DNA of 64,000 nt from Sideroxyarcus sp. GTDB lineage: Bacteria > Pseudomonadota > Gammaproteobacteria > Burkholderiales > Gallionellaceae. Positions 56,533 through 64,000 of this stretch are shown here, one piece after another. The notes under the pieces were generated by a model. That model did no database searches. It was not told where the DNA came from and was given only the letters and a program-made list of their open reading frames with translations. The first letter of the stretch is position 1, and each line of letters opens with the position of its first letter. The DNA is taken from the NCBI GenBank assembly GCA_030652215.1, contig JAUSBC010000003.1:27218-91217 (forward strand). Reading direction: 5' to 3'. The translations under genes were made by a program, and so were the position numbers.

Positions 56533-56916
56533 ATGACGTTCTACGCTTTCCTCGCAATCGGTTTGGGTGCTGCCATCGGTGCATGGCTGCGCTGGACCTT
56601 GGGCTTGTGGCTCAATCCGGCCGTGCCCGAGCTGCCCCTGGGCACGCTCACTGCCAATCTGGTTGGCGGTTATCTCATCGGTCTTGCGGTTGCCTATTTC
56701 ATGCAGAACGCCAGCCTGTCGCCGGAATGGCGCTTGTTCATCATCACCGGATTTCTGGGCGGACTCACGACCTTTTCCACCTTCTCGGCCGAGACCGTAA
56801 CGCTGCTGCTGCGCGGGCAATATGCGTGGGGCACAGCCATCATCGCGGCGCACCTCGGCGGTTCGCTGCTGATGACGGTGCTGGGGATGCAGACATTCAA
56901 ATGGATGCAACAATAA
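56533..56916 (+). CDS. crcB: Fluoride ion channel CrcB/Fluc
   Basis: This is a 127-residue, four-helix protein with Fluc motifs: [31 protein letters not shown], and [15 protein letters not shown] with the channel-lining Phe and Thr/Ser. It exports fluoride as a dual-topology dimer. The long open frame from 55891 passes through repeats and another gene and is not coding upstream of ATG 56533. It is followed by a DUF190 gene (10-bp gap), a known partner. No fluoride riboswitch could be recognised upstream. Confidence 0.94.
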   Translation: MTFYAFLAIGLGAAIGAWLRWTLGLWLNPAVPELPLGTLTANLVGGYLIGLAVAYFMQNASLSPEWRLFIITGFLGGLTTFSTFSAETVTLLLRGQYAWGTAIIAAHLGGSLLMTVLGMQTFKWMQQ

Positions 56917-56926
56917 GGAGAGCAAG

Positions 56927-57250
56927 ATGAATCGTGTCTATCTCAAGTTCTACCTGACCGAGAAACATCACCACCACGGAAAACTGCTGCAGGAATGGCT
57001 GCTGGAGAAGGCCAAGTCGCTGGGCGTACCGGGCGGCTCGGTGTTCCGTGCCGTTGCCGGTTACGGCAGGCACGGCCACCTGCATGAAGACAGCTTTTTC
57101 GAATTGGCCGGCGAATTGCCGGTGCAGGTCGAATTCGTGCTTGAAGACAAACACGCCAACCAGTTGCTGGGCGTGATCACCGCAGAAGGGCTGGATCTGC
57201 CCTACGTGCGCTATGTCGTCGAAGCGGGGACGACCGGCGCGAAGAAATAG
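56927..57250 (+). CDS. DUF190 (PII-like) protein
   Basis: This is a 107-residue protein with the DUF190 pattern: RVYLKFYLTEKHHHHGK, LLEKAKSLGVPGGSVFRAVAGYG, and VQVEFVLEDKH. DUF190 proteins have a PII-like ferredoxin fold and are often paired with crcB. Strong AAGGAG precedes the ATG. It is probably cotranscribed with crcB. Confidence 0.92.
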   Translation: MNRVYLKFYLTEKHHHHGKLLQEWLLEKAKSLGVPGGSVFRAVAGYGRHGHLHEDSFFELAGELPVQVEFVLEDKHANQLLGVITAEGLDLPYVRYVVEAGTTGAKK

Positions 57251-57253
57251 GAA

Positions 57254-57649
57254 TTACTTCTTCTTGCCTGATAGCACAGCCTCGATCTCGGCCTCGGCCG
57301 CAATCCAGTAATCCATAGAGCCGGCCTTGAAGCCGTTCCTCTCGGCGATGAAATACGCCGCATCCTGAACCATTCTGTAACGTTGCTCCGGTGTCGGTGT
57401 AGCAACTGCCTTGCTTGCGGCAGCCTTGGCGGGTGCGGCTTTCTTCGCGGCGGCGGGCGCCGCTGTTTTGCTTACAGCAGTTGCGGGCTTTTTGGCGGCA
57501 GCAGTTTTGGTTGTCGCGGTCTTGGTGGTCGTTGTTTTGACAGCCGTCTTGGCGGTTGCTGCTGCGGTCGTGGTCTTTTTGACTGCGGGCTTGGTTGCCG
57601 CTTTTGTGGTCGCCGGTTTTTTTGCGACGGTGGTTTTGGATGTGGCCAT
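57254..57649 (-). CDS. Histone H1-like Lys/Ala-rich protein with C-terminal DUF2934
   Basis: This is a 131-residue protein. The first ~85 residues are almost only Ala, Lys, Thr and Val (AKKPATTKAATKP-type repeats), like bacterial H1 homologues that bind DNA. The last ~45 residues form a DUF2934 helix pair (QDAAYFIAERNGFKAGSMDYWIAA broken as AYFIAERNGFK and DYWIAAEAEIE). AAAGG precedes the ATG. It is convergent with DUF190 at a 3-bp distance. A nucleoid-binding role is inferred from composition. Confidence 0.85.
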   Translation of the reverse strand: MATSKTTVAKKPATTKAATKPAVKKTTTAAATAKTAVKTTTTKTATTKTAAAKKPATAVSKTAAPAAAKKAAPAKAAASKAVATPTPEQRYRMVQDAAYFIAERNGFKAGSMDYWIAAEAEIEAVLSGKKK

Positions 57650-57768
57650 GATTACTACCTTTCAAGAATGAGGTTCATCGACTTGGGAATGTAACTTGTA
57701 ATTGGATGCATCCTCCTTGCGTGCTTAATTCTAAACACAAACGCCCGCGCTCCGGTGAAAATTTTGTG

Positions 57769-58524
57769 TCAGAGATAAAACACACCGCCCGGGCAGGTCT
57801 GCGCCTGCTCAATGCGCGTCAGGGTCGGCAGCAGATTCAATCCGGTTTCCGCCTTGAATGTCTCGGCCTGTTCCTTGAGGTCTTCCAGTCCGATGCGGAT
57901 GTCCGCGCCGGTCGCCGCCAGCGCGATCACATTCCCGCTTTCGCAGGAAGGGAAAGCCAGCGCGCGCGTATCGAATGCGTCGCGCAAACGTTGCAGGCTG
58001 GCCGCATAGCCGCGGCTGCGCCCCAGCAGGTTTACCGCCATCACTCCGTTGTCGTTCAGCCGTGCACGGCACATCTGGTAAAACGGCAGCGAGTCCAGTT
58101 CGCCGGGGCGCGCGGCTTCGTCGAAACCGTCCACCAGGATCAGGTCGTAAGACTTGTCGTTTTCGGCGATGAACTGCGCGCCGTCTGCGATCACGATGTT
58201 CAGCCGCTTCGGGTCGTCCGGCAGTTTGAAAAACTGCCGCGCCGCCGCCACCACGCGCGGTTCGATCTCCACCACCGTCAGTTTTGATAGCGGAAAATTC
58301 CGGTACAGGAATTTGGTGAGCGAAGCCGCGCCCAGTCCGATAAGCAACACCTTGCGCGGAAAGCGCGAGTCGTCGCGCATGAGCAAGCTCGCCATCATCT
58401 CCCTGGTGTAGTCCAGTTCCAGGTGCCAGGGCCGCGCGATGCGCATTGCGCCCTGTATCCAGAGCGAACCGAAATGCAAATAGCGGACGCCAGCTTCTTC
58501 GCTGATATCAATAGGGTAGGTCAT
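57769..58524 (-). CDS. Spermidine synthase-like methyltransferase-fold protein
   Basis: This is a 251-residue protein with the spermidine-synthase/SAM-methyltransferase Rossmann fold: KVLLIGLGAASLTKFLYRNFP, LTVVEIEPRVVAAARQFF, YDLILVDGFDEAARPG, and a late VNLLGRS strand. The acidic Asp of the SpeE active site (LVDGFD) is present. It lacks the N-terminal SpeE beta-hairpin pattern, so it may be a relative that does not make spermidine. ATG 58524 overlaps the upstream gene stop (ATGA). The open frame above it is not coding. Confidence 0.82.
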   Translation of the reverse strand: MTYPIDISEEAGVRYLHFGSLWIQGAMRIARPWHLELDYTREMMASLLMRDDSRFPRKVLLIGLGAASLTKFLYRNFPLSKLTVVEIEPRVVAAARQFFKLPDDPKRLNIVIADGAQFIAENDKSYDLILVDGFDEAARPGELDSLPFYQMCRARLNDNGVMAVNLLGRSRGYAASLQRLRDAFDTRALAFPSCESGNVIALAATGADIRIGLEDLKEQAETFKAETGLNLLPTLTRIEQAQTCPGGVFYL

Positions 58525-59054
58525 TGTGCTTGAGAGGGAGTGGCAGGGCTGGAAGATAGTTTTCTGGCGACAAAACGCAAGAATGCAAACAACAGTTCGG
58601 CAAGCAGCAGGATGACAAGCGCGGCACAGGCGCCGAATATCAGCGCGTCCTGATTCAACGGCACGGCATAGGTGTATTGCGCCAGCGCCTCGTCCCGCAA
58701 TTCCTTGTCGCCGTGCAGCAGCACATGCAGCGCCTTCATGGGCAGGCTGGTGTTCAGTGCCGCGAGGGCTGCCTCGAAACGCAGCTTGCGCGCGACCATC
58801 TGCTCGATTGCCTGGCCTTCTTCCTGGAAGGGCTTTTCGGCGCTGTTGCGGTGCAACTCGATCAGATTGTTCATGTCGCCGTCGAAATACTTGTTGGCGA
58901 TTTCCTGGAACGGCAGCAGGTTGACGCTCACCTCGCGCAGGTGCGCATCCGCGCGCTTCTGGTACTGGTCGACGAAATTGGGAACCTGCAGCCCGATCAG
59001 CAGCGAGATGCAGGCCACGATGATCATCAGATAGCGGTAGAGGATGTTTGTCAT
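58521..59054 (-). CDS. DUF2937-family membrane protein
   Basis: This is a 177-residue protein with helices at both ends (LMIIVACISLLIGLQVP and LIFGACAALVILLLAELLFAFL) and a ~110-residue polar middle. The segments VPNFVDQYQKRADAHLREV and FQEIANKYFDGDMNNLIELHR match the DUF2937 pattern (from memory). Function unknown. Start ATG 59054 is inferred; an inverted-repeat element lies just upstream. It is translationally coupled to the spermidine-synthase-like gene. Confidence 0.72.
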   Translation of the reverse strand: MTNILYRYLMIIVACISLLIGLQVPNFVDQYQKRADAHLREVSVNLLPFQEIANKYFDGDMNNLIELHRNSAEKPFQEEGQAIEQMVARKLRFEAALAALNTSLPMKALHVLLHGDKELRDEALAQYTYAVPLNQDALIFGACAALVILLLAELLFAFLRFVARKLSSSPATPSQAQ

Positions 59055-59089
59055 AAGCGCGAATTGTAGCGGGGAATTGAAGATGATCT

Positions 59090-59228
59090 GCAGGTTGGGC
59101 AAAGCGTAGCGTGCCCAACAAACCAATGCATCATTATTAATGTTGGGCACGCTCTGCTTTCCCCGCAAGGGGGAGGCCGATGGGTTCCCAACGGCTGTGC
59201 CGTTACCCATTCGCACTGCCCAACCTGC
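59090..59228. repeat. AGCGTAGCG-family inverted repeat with a 57-bp nested insert
   Basis: The left arm (59090-59119) is nearly identical to the 56241 element. The right arm is split: 59142-59160 and 59218-59228 together rebuild it, with 57 bp (59161-59217) inserted. The insert holds its own hairpin (GATGGGT..AACGG..CCGTT..ACCCATT). Confidence 0.75.
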
Positions 59229-59241
59229 GTGGCTACCTTTG

Positions 59242-60096
59242 TCATTGCGGACTCCACCGGTTCAACAGCCAGCGTGCCCATTCCGTGACTTCCGTCGCGC
59301 TCATGCCCAGCGTTGCCTGCTGCTTGGCCAATTCGTCGCCGGCCGCGCCGTGCAGGTGCACACCCAGCAGCAGCGCTTCATCGGCCGTCAGCCGCTGCGC
59401 GATCAAAGCGGCGATGATGCCGCTCAACACATCGCCCATGCCCGCGCTGCTCATGCCGGGGTTGCCGGTCTGGTTGAGGTGCAGCTTGCCGTCGCGCGTG
59501 GCGCACAGGCTGCCAGCACCTTTCAGCACCACGCTGGCGTTCAGCCGCTTGGCGAGCGCCAGTGCCGCAGCAGGGCGGTCTTTCTGGATGTCTTCCACTT
59601 TGCAGGCCAGCAGGCGCGCGGCTTCGCCGGGGTGCGGCGTGCACACGGCTGCGGCCTTGCGCATATGCAGCATGGCGCGCAGGTCGGGGCGCAGGGCGAT
59701 GAGGTTGAGCGCGTCGGCATCCAGCACCAGCGGCACATCGAGCAGCAGGGCGTCGTACAACACCTTTTGCGCGGCAGGGCTTTGCCCGAGGCCGCAGCCG
59801 ATGACCAAGACGCTTGGTTTGGTCGACTTCAGGGCGTCCCCGGCGTTATGCAGCATCAACTCCGGCTGATTCACGTCCACGACCGGGGCGTTGTCGGCCA
59901 GCAGTCCCACATGCACACAGCCCGCGCCCAGCTTGAGCGCCGCCCGGCCCGCCAGCAGGGCCGCCCCGACCATGCCCGTGCTGCCCCCGATAACCGTCAC
60001 CGTGCCGAACATGCCTTTATTGCTGTCCGCTGGGCGCGGCTTGAGGAAGGCGGCCACTTGCTTCCGGGCGATGGGGGTGGGGCGGGGGTTTGCCAT
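59242..60096 (-). CDS. nnrD: ADP-dependent NAD(P)H-hydrate dehydratase
   Basis: This is a 284-residue ribokinase-like enzyme (EC 4.2.1.136) that repairs hydrated NAD(P)H. Motifs are [43 protein letters not shown] and [21 protein letters not shown]. It lacks the N-terminal NnrE epimerase domain found in E. coli YjeF, so the epimerase must be encoded elsewhere. ATG 60096 follows AGGA; the ATG at 60129 is less likely. It is divergent from purL. Confidence 0.94.
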   Translation of the reverse strand: MANPRPTPIARKQVAAFLKPRPADSNKGMFGTVTVIGGSTGMVGAALLAGRAALKLGAGCVHVGLLADNAPVVDVNQPELMLHNAGDALKSTKPSVLVIGCGLGQSPAAQKVLYDALLLDVPLVLDADALNLIALRPDLRAMLHMRKAAAVCTPHPGEAARLLACKVEDIQKDRPAAALALAKRLNASVVLKGAGSLCATRDGKLHLNQTGNPGMSSAGMGDVLSGIIAALIAQRLTADEALLLGVHLHGAAGDELAKQQATLGMSATEVTEWARWLLNRWSPQ

Positions 60097-60129
60097 GTTG
60101 TTTTCCTGAGTTTGGGAGGTCGCCTGCAT

Positions 60130-60135
60130 TATAAT
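60130..60135 (+). promoter_or_regulatory. -10 box of purL
   Basis: TATAAT, 37 bp before the purL ATG in the divergent gap with nnrD. No clear -35 box. Confidence 0.5.
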
Positions 60136-60171
60136 TGCAACCTGTCGTTAACGCCTTTAAGTGACCAAGTC

Positions 60172-63100
60172 ATGTTCCGTACCTCGATAGGTAAATCCGC
60201 CCTTTCCGCCTTCCGTCTCGACAAGCTGCGCACCGCGCTGAACGCCACCCAGTCCGGCGTTACCCTCGAAGATACCCGCCACTGCTACTTCACCGAGCTT
60301 TCCGCCGATCTTGCTCCGGCAGATGCGGCCCTGCTGGATCGTTTGCTCGGCCTGGACAAGAGCGCGGGCGAGCCGCAGCTTGAGGGCAAGGTACTCAGCC
60401 TGCTGGTTGTGCCGCGTCTGGGCACCATTTCCCCCTGGTCGACCAAGGCCACGGATATCGCCCGCCACTGCGCGCTGCCCCAAGTTACGCGCATCGAGCG
60501 CGGCGTGCTGTTTTATCTGAAGGCCCAAAGCGGCAAACCGCTGACGGATGCGGAATTACATGCCGTGCTGCCGCTGCTGCATGATCGTATGACCGAAACG
60601 GTGACCGGCGATATCGCCGGTGTCGAAGAAAAGATATTCAGGCACGGCACGCCGCAGCCGCTGTCCACCGTGGACATTCTCGGCGGCGGCAACGCCGCGC
60701 TGGAAGCCGCGAACCGCAAGCTGGGCCTCGCGCTTTCAGCCGACGAGATCGACTACCTGGTGGCAAACTTCCTCCAGCTCAAGCGCAACCCTACCGATGT
60801 CGAGTTGATGATGTTCGCGCAGGCCAATTCCGAACACTGCCGCCACAAGATTTTCAACGCCGACTGGGTTATCGACGACGAACAGCAGGCCATCTCGCTA
60901 TTCGGCATGATCCGCAACACGCACAAGCTGCATCCCGAAGGCACCGTGGTCGCGTATTCGGATAACTCCTCCGTCATCGAAGGCGCCGAGATCGAGCGCT
61001 TCTATCCGCGCGCAGGCGGTGCTTACGCCTTCAGCAAAGAACTCACCCACACCCTGATGAAAGTGGAGACTCACAACCACCCCACCGCCATCGCGCCGTT
61101 TGCGGGTGCTGCGACGGGTTCCGGCGGCGAGATCCGCGACGAGGGTGCTACCGGCACCGGTTCCAAGCCCAAGGCGGGTTTGGTTGGCTTCTCGGTATCC
61201 AACTTGAATATTCCCGGTTTTGAGCAGCCGTGGGAAACCGATCCCTACGGCAAGCCGGGCCGCATCGCCACGCCCCTGCAGATCATGATCGACGGCCCGC
61301 TCGGCGGCGCCGCCTTCAACAACGAATTCGGCCGTCCCAATCTGGCCGGCTATTTCCGTACTTACGAAGAAAGCGTCAACGGCGAGATGCGCGGCTACCA
61401 CAAGCCCATCATGCTGGCGGGCGGCGTCGGCAGCATTCGAGCCGAGCACACACATAAACATGACCTGCCGCACGGCGCGGTGCTGATCCAGTTGGGCGGT
61501 CCCGGCATGCTGATCGGCCTGGGCGGCGGTGCGGCCTCGAGCATGGATACCGGCGCCAATGCCGAGAACCTGGACTTCGACTCGGTGCAGCGCGGCAACC
61601 CCGAAATGCAGCGTCGCGCACAGGAAGTCATCGACCGCTGCTGGCAGATGGGCGACAACAACCCTATCCTCTCCATTCACGACGTGGGGGCGGGCGGCAT
61701 TTCCAATGCCCTGCCGGAACTGGTGCACGGCGGCGGCAAGGGCGCGCACTTCGAGTTGCGCTCCGTGCCCTCCGAGGAGCGCGGCATGTCGCCGATGCAG
61801 ATCTGGAGCAATGAAGCGCAGGAGCGCTACGTGCTGGCGATTCCGGTCGAACGCGTGCTGGAGTTCAAGGACCTGTGCGACCGCGAGCGCTGCCCGTTCG
61901 CCGTGCTGGGCACGGCCATACGCGAAGACCAACTCGTGGTGCATGACGAAGAATTCGGCAACAACGCGGTGGATATGCCGCTGTCCGTGCTGCTCGGCAA
62001 GCCGCCCAAGATGACGCGCAAAGTGACGCGCGAACACGTGGCGCTGCCCGCATTCGACAGCACCAACATCGTGTTGAAAGACGCCATCGAGCGTGTCCTG
62101 CGCCTGCCCTCCGTGGCGGACAAGACCTTCCTCATTTCCATCGGCGACCGCACCGTGGGCGGCATGACCGCGCGCGACCAGATGGTCGGACCGTGGCAAG
62201 TGCCGGTGGCGGATGTGGCCGTCACGCTGATGGGTTACAACACCCATCTGGGCGAGGCCTACGCACTCGGCGAACGCACCCCCATCGCGGTGCTCAATGC
62301 CCCCGCCTCCGGCCGCATGGCCATCGGCGAGGCAATCACCAACATCGCCGCCGCGCAGATCGACAAGATCGGCGACATCAAACTCTCTGCCAACTGGATG
62401 GCCGCCGCCGGACACCACGGCGAAGACGCCGCGCTGTTCGATACCGTCAAGGCCGTTGGCATGGAACTGTGCCCGCAGCTCGGCGTCAGTATCCCGGTGG
62501 GCAAGGACTCGATGTCGATGAAGACCACGTGGAAAGAGGGCGAGCAGAGCAAAGCCGTCACCGCCCCGTTATCCCTCATTGTTACCGCCTTCGCCCCCTG
62601 CAGCGATGCGCGCAAAACGCTCACCCCGCAACTCGTTCCCGACACCGACACCGTTGTGCTGCTGTTCGACCTGGGTACGGGCAAGAACCGCATGGGCGGT
62701 TCCGCGCTGGCGCAGGTGTACAAACAGACCGGCGATGTGGCGCCGGATGTGGATGACGCTAATAAGCTCAAGACTTTCTTCAATCTCATCCAGCGCCTCA
62801 ACCGCGACGGCAAGTTGCTCGCCTATCACGACCGCTCCGACGGCGGCATGCTGGCAGCCTTGTGCGAGATGAGCTTTGCTTCGCACATCGGTCTGGACAT
62901 CCGCCTGGACGAACTGAAGGGCGACGACCTCGCCGTGCTGTTCAACGAAGAACTGGGCGCGCTGGTTCAAGTGCACCGCGACGACCTGGCCGATCTGTTC
63001 GTGCTGTGCGAAGAGGCGGGCTGTTCCAATGTGCACGAAGTGGCACGCCTGAACACCAGCGGCAGCATCAACATCACGCGCGGCAAGACGCAGCTGTTCA

Positions 63101-64000
63101 GCGAGAACGCCATCGCGCTACGCCGCATTTGGTCCGAGACGACTTACCAACTGCTGATGCTGCGCGACAATCCGTCCTGCGCGCAGCAGGAATTCGACCG
63201 CACGCTGGATGCCAAAGACCCCGGCCTGCATGTGAAGTTGACCTACGACCTTAACGAGAGCGTAGCGCCTGCTTTGCTGACTTCCCGTCCCAAAATGGCC
63301 ATCCTGCGCGAGCAGGGCGTAAACGGCCAGGTTGAAATGGCTGCCGCCTTTGACCGCGCCGGCTTTGCCGCCGTGGACGTGCACATGAGCGACATCATCA
63401 GCGGCCGCGTGAAGCTTTCCGATTTCAAGGGCTTCGCTGCGTGCGGCGGATTCTCCTACGGCGACGTGCTGGGTGCGGGCGAGGGCTGGGCGAATTCCAT
63501 CCTGTTCAACCCCAGGGCGCGCGACGAGTTCGAAGCCTTCTTCAAGCGCGACGACACTTTTGCGCTGGGCGTATGCAACGGCTGCCAGATGATGAGCAAC
63601 CTGCACGAGATCGTCCCCGGTGCGGAAAACTGGGCGCACTTCGGGCGCAACCAGTCCGAGCAGTTCGAGGCGCGCTTCGTCATGGTGGAAGTGCAGCAGT
63701 CCGTATCCATCCTGTTCGACGGGATGGCAGGTTCACGCATGCCCATCGTAGTTGCGCACGGCGAAGGTTTTGCCGACTTCGGTGGCACCAAGCGCCTGCA
63801 CGACGCGCAACCGTTGGTTACGCTGCGCTATGTCGACCACTACGGCAAGCCGACCACCACCTACCCGCTCAACCCCAACGGTTCGCCGCAGGGCATCACC
63901 GGGCTCACCACGCCCAACGGCCGCTTCAGCATCATGATGCCGCACCCCGAGCGCGTGTTCCGTGCCGTGCAGAACTCGTGGTATCCGCGCGAGTGGCAGG
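60172..64000 (+). CDS. purL: Phosphoribosylformylglycinamidine synthase PurL (3' end outside window)
   Basis: The 1276 complete codons visible represent nearly all of the large single-chain PurL (about 1290-1300 residues; EC 6.3.5.3), fourth step of de novo purine synthesis. In order: N-terminal PurS-like domain; linker and first AIRS-like half ([49 protein letters not shown]); second half ([39 protein letters not shown]); C-terminal class I glutaminase with VCNGCQMM (Cys nucleophile) and MPHPERVF (His-Glu). The stop is beyond the right edge. ATG 60172 fits family starts. Confidence 0.97.
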   Translation, partial: MFRTSIGKSALSAFRLDKLRTALNATQSGVTLEDTRHCYFTELSADLAPADAALLDRLLGLDKSAGEPQLEGKVLSLLVVPRLGTISPWSTKATDIARHCALPQVTRIERGVLFYLKAQSGKPLTDAELHAVLPLLHDRMTETVTGDIAGVEEKIFRHGTPQPLSTVDILGGGNAALEAANRKLGLALSADEIDYLVANFLQLKRNPTDVELMMFAQANSEHCRHKIFNADWVIDDEQQAISLFGMIRNTHKLHPEGTVVAYSDNSSVIEGAEIERFYPRAGGAYAFSKELTHTLMKVETHNHPTAIAPFAGAATGSGGEIRDEGATGTGSKPKAGLVGFSVSNLNIPGFEQPWETDPYGKPGRIATPLQIMIDGPLGGAAFNNEFGRPNLAGYFRTYEESVNGEMRGYHKPIMLAGGVGSIRAEHTHKHDLPHGAVLIQLGGPGMLIGLGGGAASSMDTGANAENLDFDSVQRGNPEMQRRAQEVIDRCWQMGDNNPILSIHDVGAGGISNALPELVHGGGKGAHFELRSVPSEERGMSPMQIWSNEAQERYVLAIPVERVLEFKDLCDRERCPFAVLGTAIREDQLVVHDEEFGNNAVDMPLSVLLGKPPKMTRKVTREHVALPAFDSTNIVLKDAIERVLRLPSVADKTFLISIGDRTVGGMTARDQMVGPWQVPVADVAVTLMGYNTHLGEAYALGERTPIAVLNAPASGRMAIGEAITNIAAAQIDKIGDIKLSANWMAAAGHHGEDAALFDTVKAVGMELCPQLGVSIPVGKDSMSMKTTWKEGEQSKAVTAPLSLIVTAFAPCSDARKTLTPQLVPDTDTVVLLFDLGTGKNRMGGSALAQVYKQTGDVAPDVDDANKLKTFFNLIQRLNRDGKLLAYHDRSDGGMLAALCEMSFASHIGLDIRLDELKGDDLAVLFNEELGALVQVHRDDLADLFVLCEEAGCSNVHEVARLNTSGSINITRGKTQLFSENAIALRRIWSETTYQLLMLRDNPSCAQQEFDRTLDAKDPGLHVKLTYDLNESVAPALLTSRPKMAILREQGVNGQVEMAAAFDRAGFAAVDVHMSDIISGRVKLSDFKGFAACGGFSYGDVLGAGEGWANSILFNPRARDEFEAFFKRDDTFALGVCNGCQMMSNLHEIVPGAENWAHFGRNQSEQFEARFVMVEVQQSVSILFDGMAGSRMPIVVAHGEGFADFGGTKRLHDAQPLVTLRYVDHYGKPTTTYPLNPNGSPQGITGLTTPNGRFSIMMPHPERVFRAVQNSWYPREWQ

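Overview
The window is a dense, GC-rich bacterial chromosome segment that looks like a betaproteobacterium, possibly of the Gallionellaceae/Nitrosomonadales type. The lineage is an inference from gene content: bamD/rluD/pgeF synteny, a hemerythrin-GGDEF protein, c-type cytochromes, and CheB-CheR-PAS-GGDEF-EAL signalling. I see no rRNA, tRNA, CRISPR, prophage or intact transposase. Both ends cut genes: a repeat-domain cytochrome c lipoprotein at the left edge and purL at the right edge.

Layout. 1-7.7 kb (all minus strand): the cytochrome lipoprotein, then an export module transcribed as tetR > MMPL/RND permease > LolA-like periplasmic protein > DUF1302 outer-membrane protein; the tetR promoter carries a good operator. 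7.8-14.1 kb: two divergent c-di-GMP genes, a hemerythrin-PAS-GGDEF cyclase and a 1541-residue CheB-CheR-PAS-GGDEF-EAL protein. 14.4-30.8 kb: one minus-strand operon, glgB > glgE > treS-maltokinase fusion > glgX > treZ > malQ-treY fusion, with 4-bp start/stop overlaps at four of the five junctions. It encodes a closed alpha-glucan/trehalose cycle. A divergent second GH77 gene faces away from it and runs 44 bp into the convergent transaldolase gene.

33-37.4 kb (minus): tal, an HPP-family membrane protein, a DODA-type dioxygenase, two YceI proteins and a cytochrome b561, led by a strong promoter with a palindrome over its -35 box. 37.6-43.1 kb is an envelope-maintenance stretch: htpX behind a near-consensus heat-shock promoter, mlaA, a CHASE2 nucleotide cyclase coupled to an SH3 protein and an M48 protease, and mscL. 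43.3-46.4 kb: a Nudix hydrolase and bamD, divergent from rluD-pgeF with overlapping start codons.

46.4-64 kb: an aldehyde dehydrogenase, a small exported protein, a KAS III paralogue, an MHS-type transporter with a polar insert, a chemoreceptor ending in PilZ, ZIP and CDF metal transporters, rimO, a YkgJ-type protein, crcB with DUF190, a histone H1-like DUF2934 protein, a spermidine-synthase-like protein with DUF2937, nnrD and purL.

Several intergenic gaps hold imperfect or perfect long inverted repeats that fall into at least three families. One family shows compensatory arm changes, and one of its copies is split by a nested insert. The most system-like content is the glucan/trehalose operon with its two enzyme fusions.
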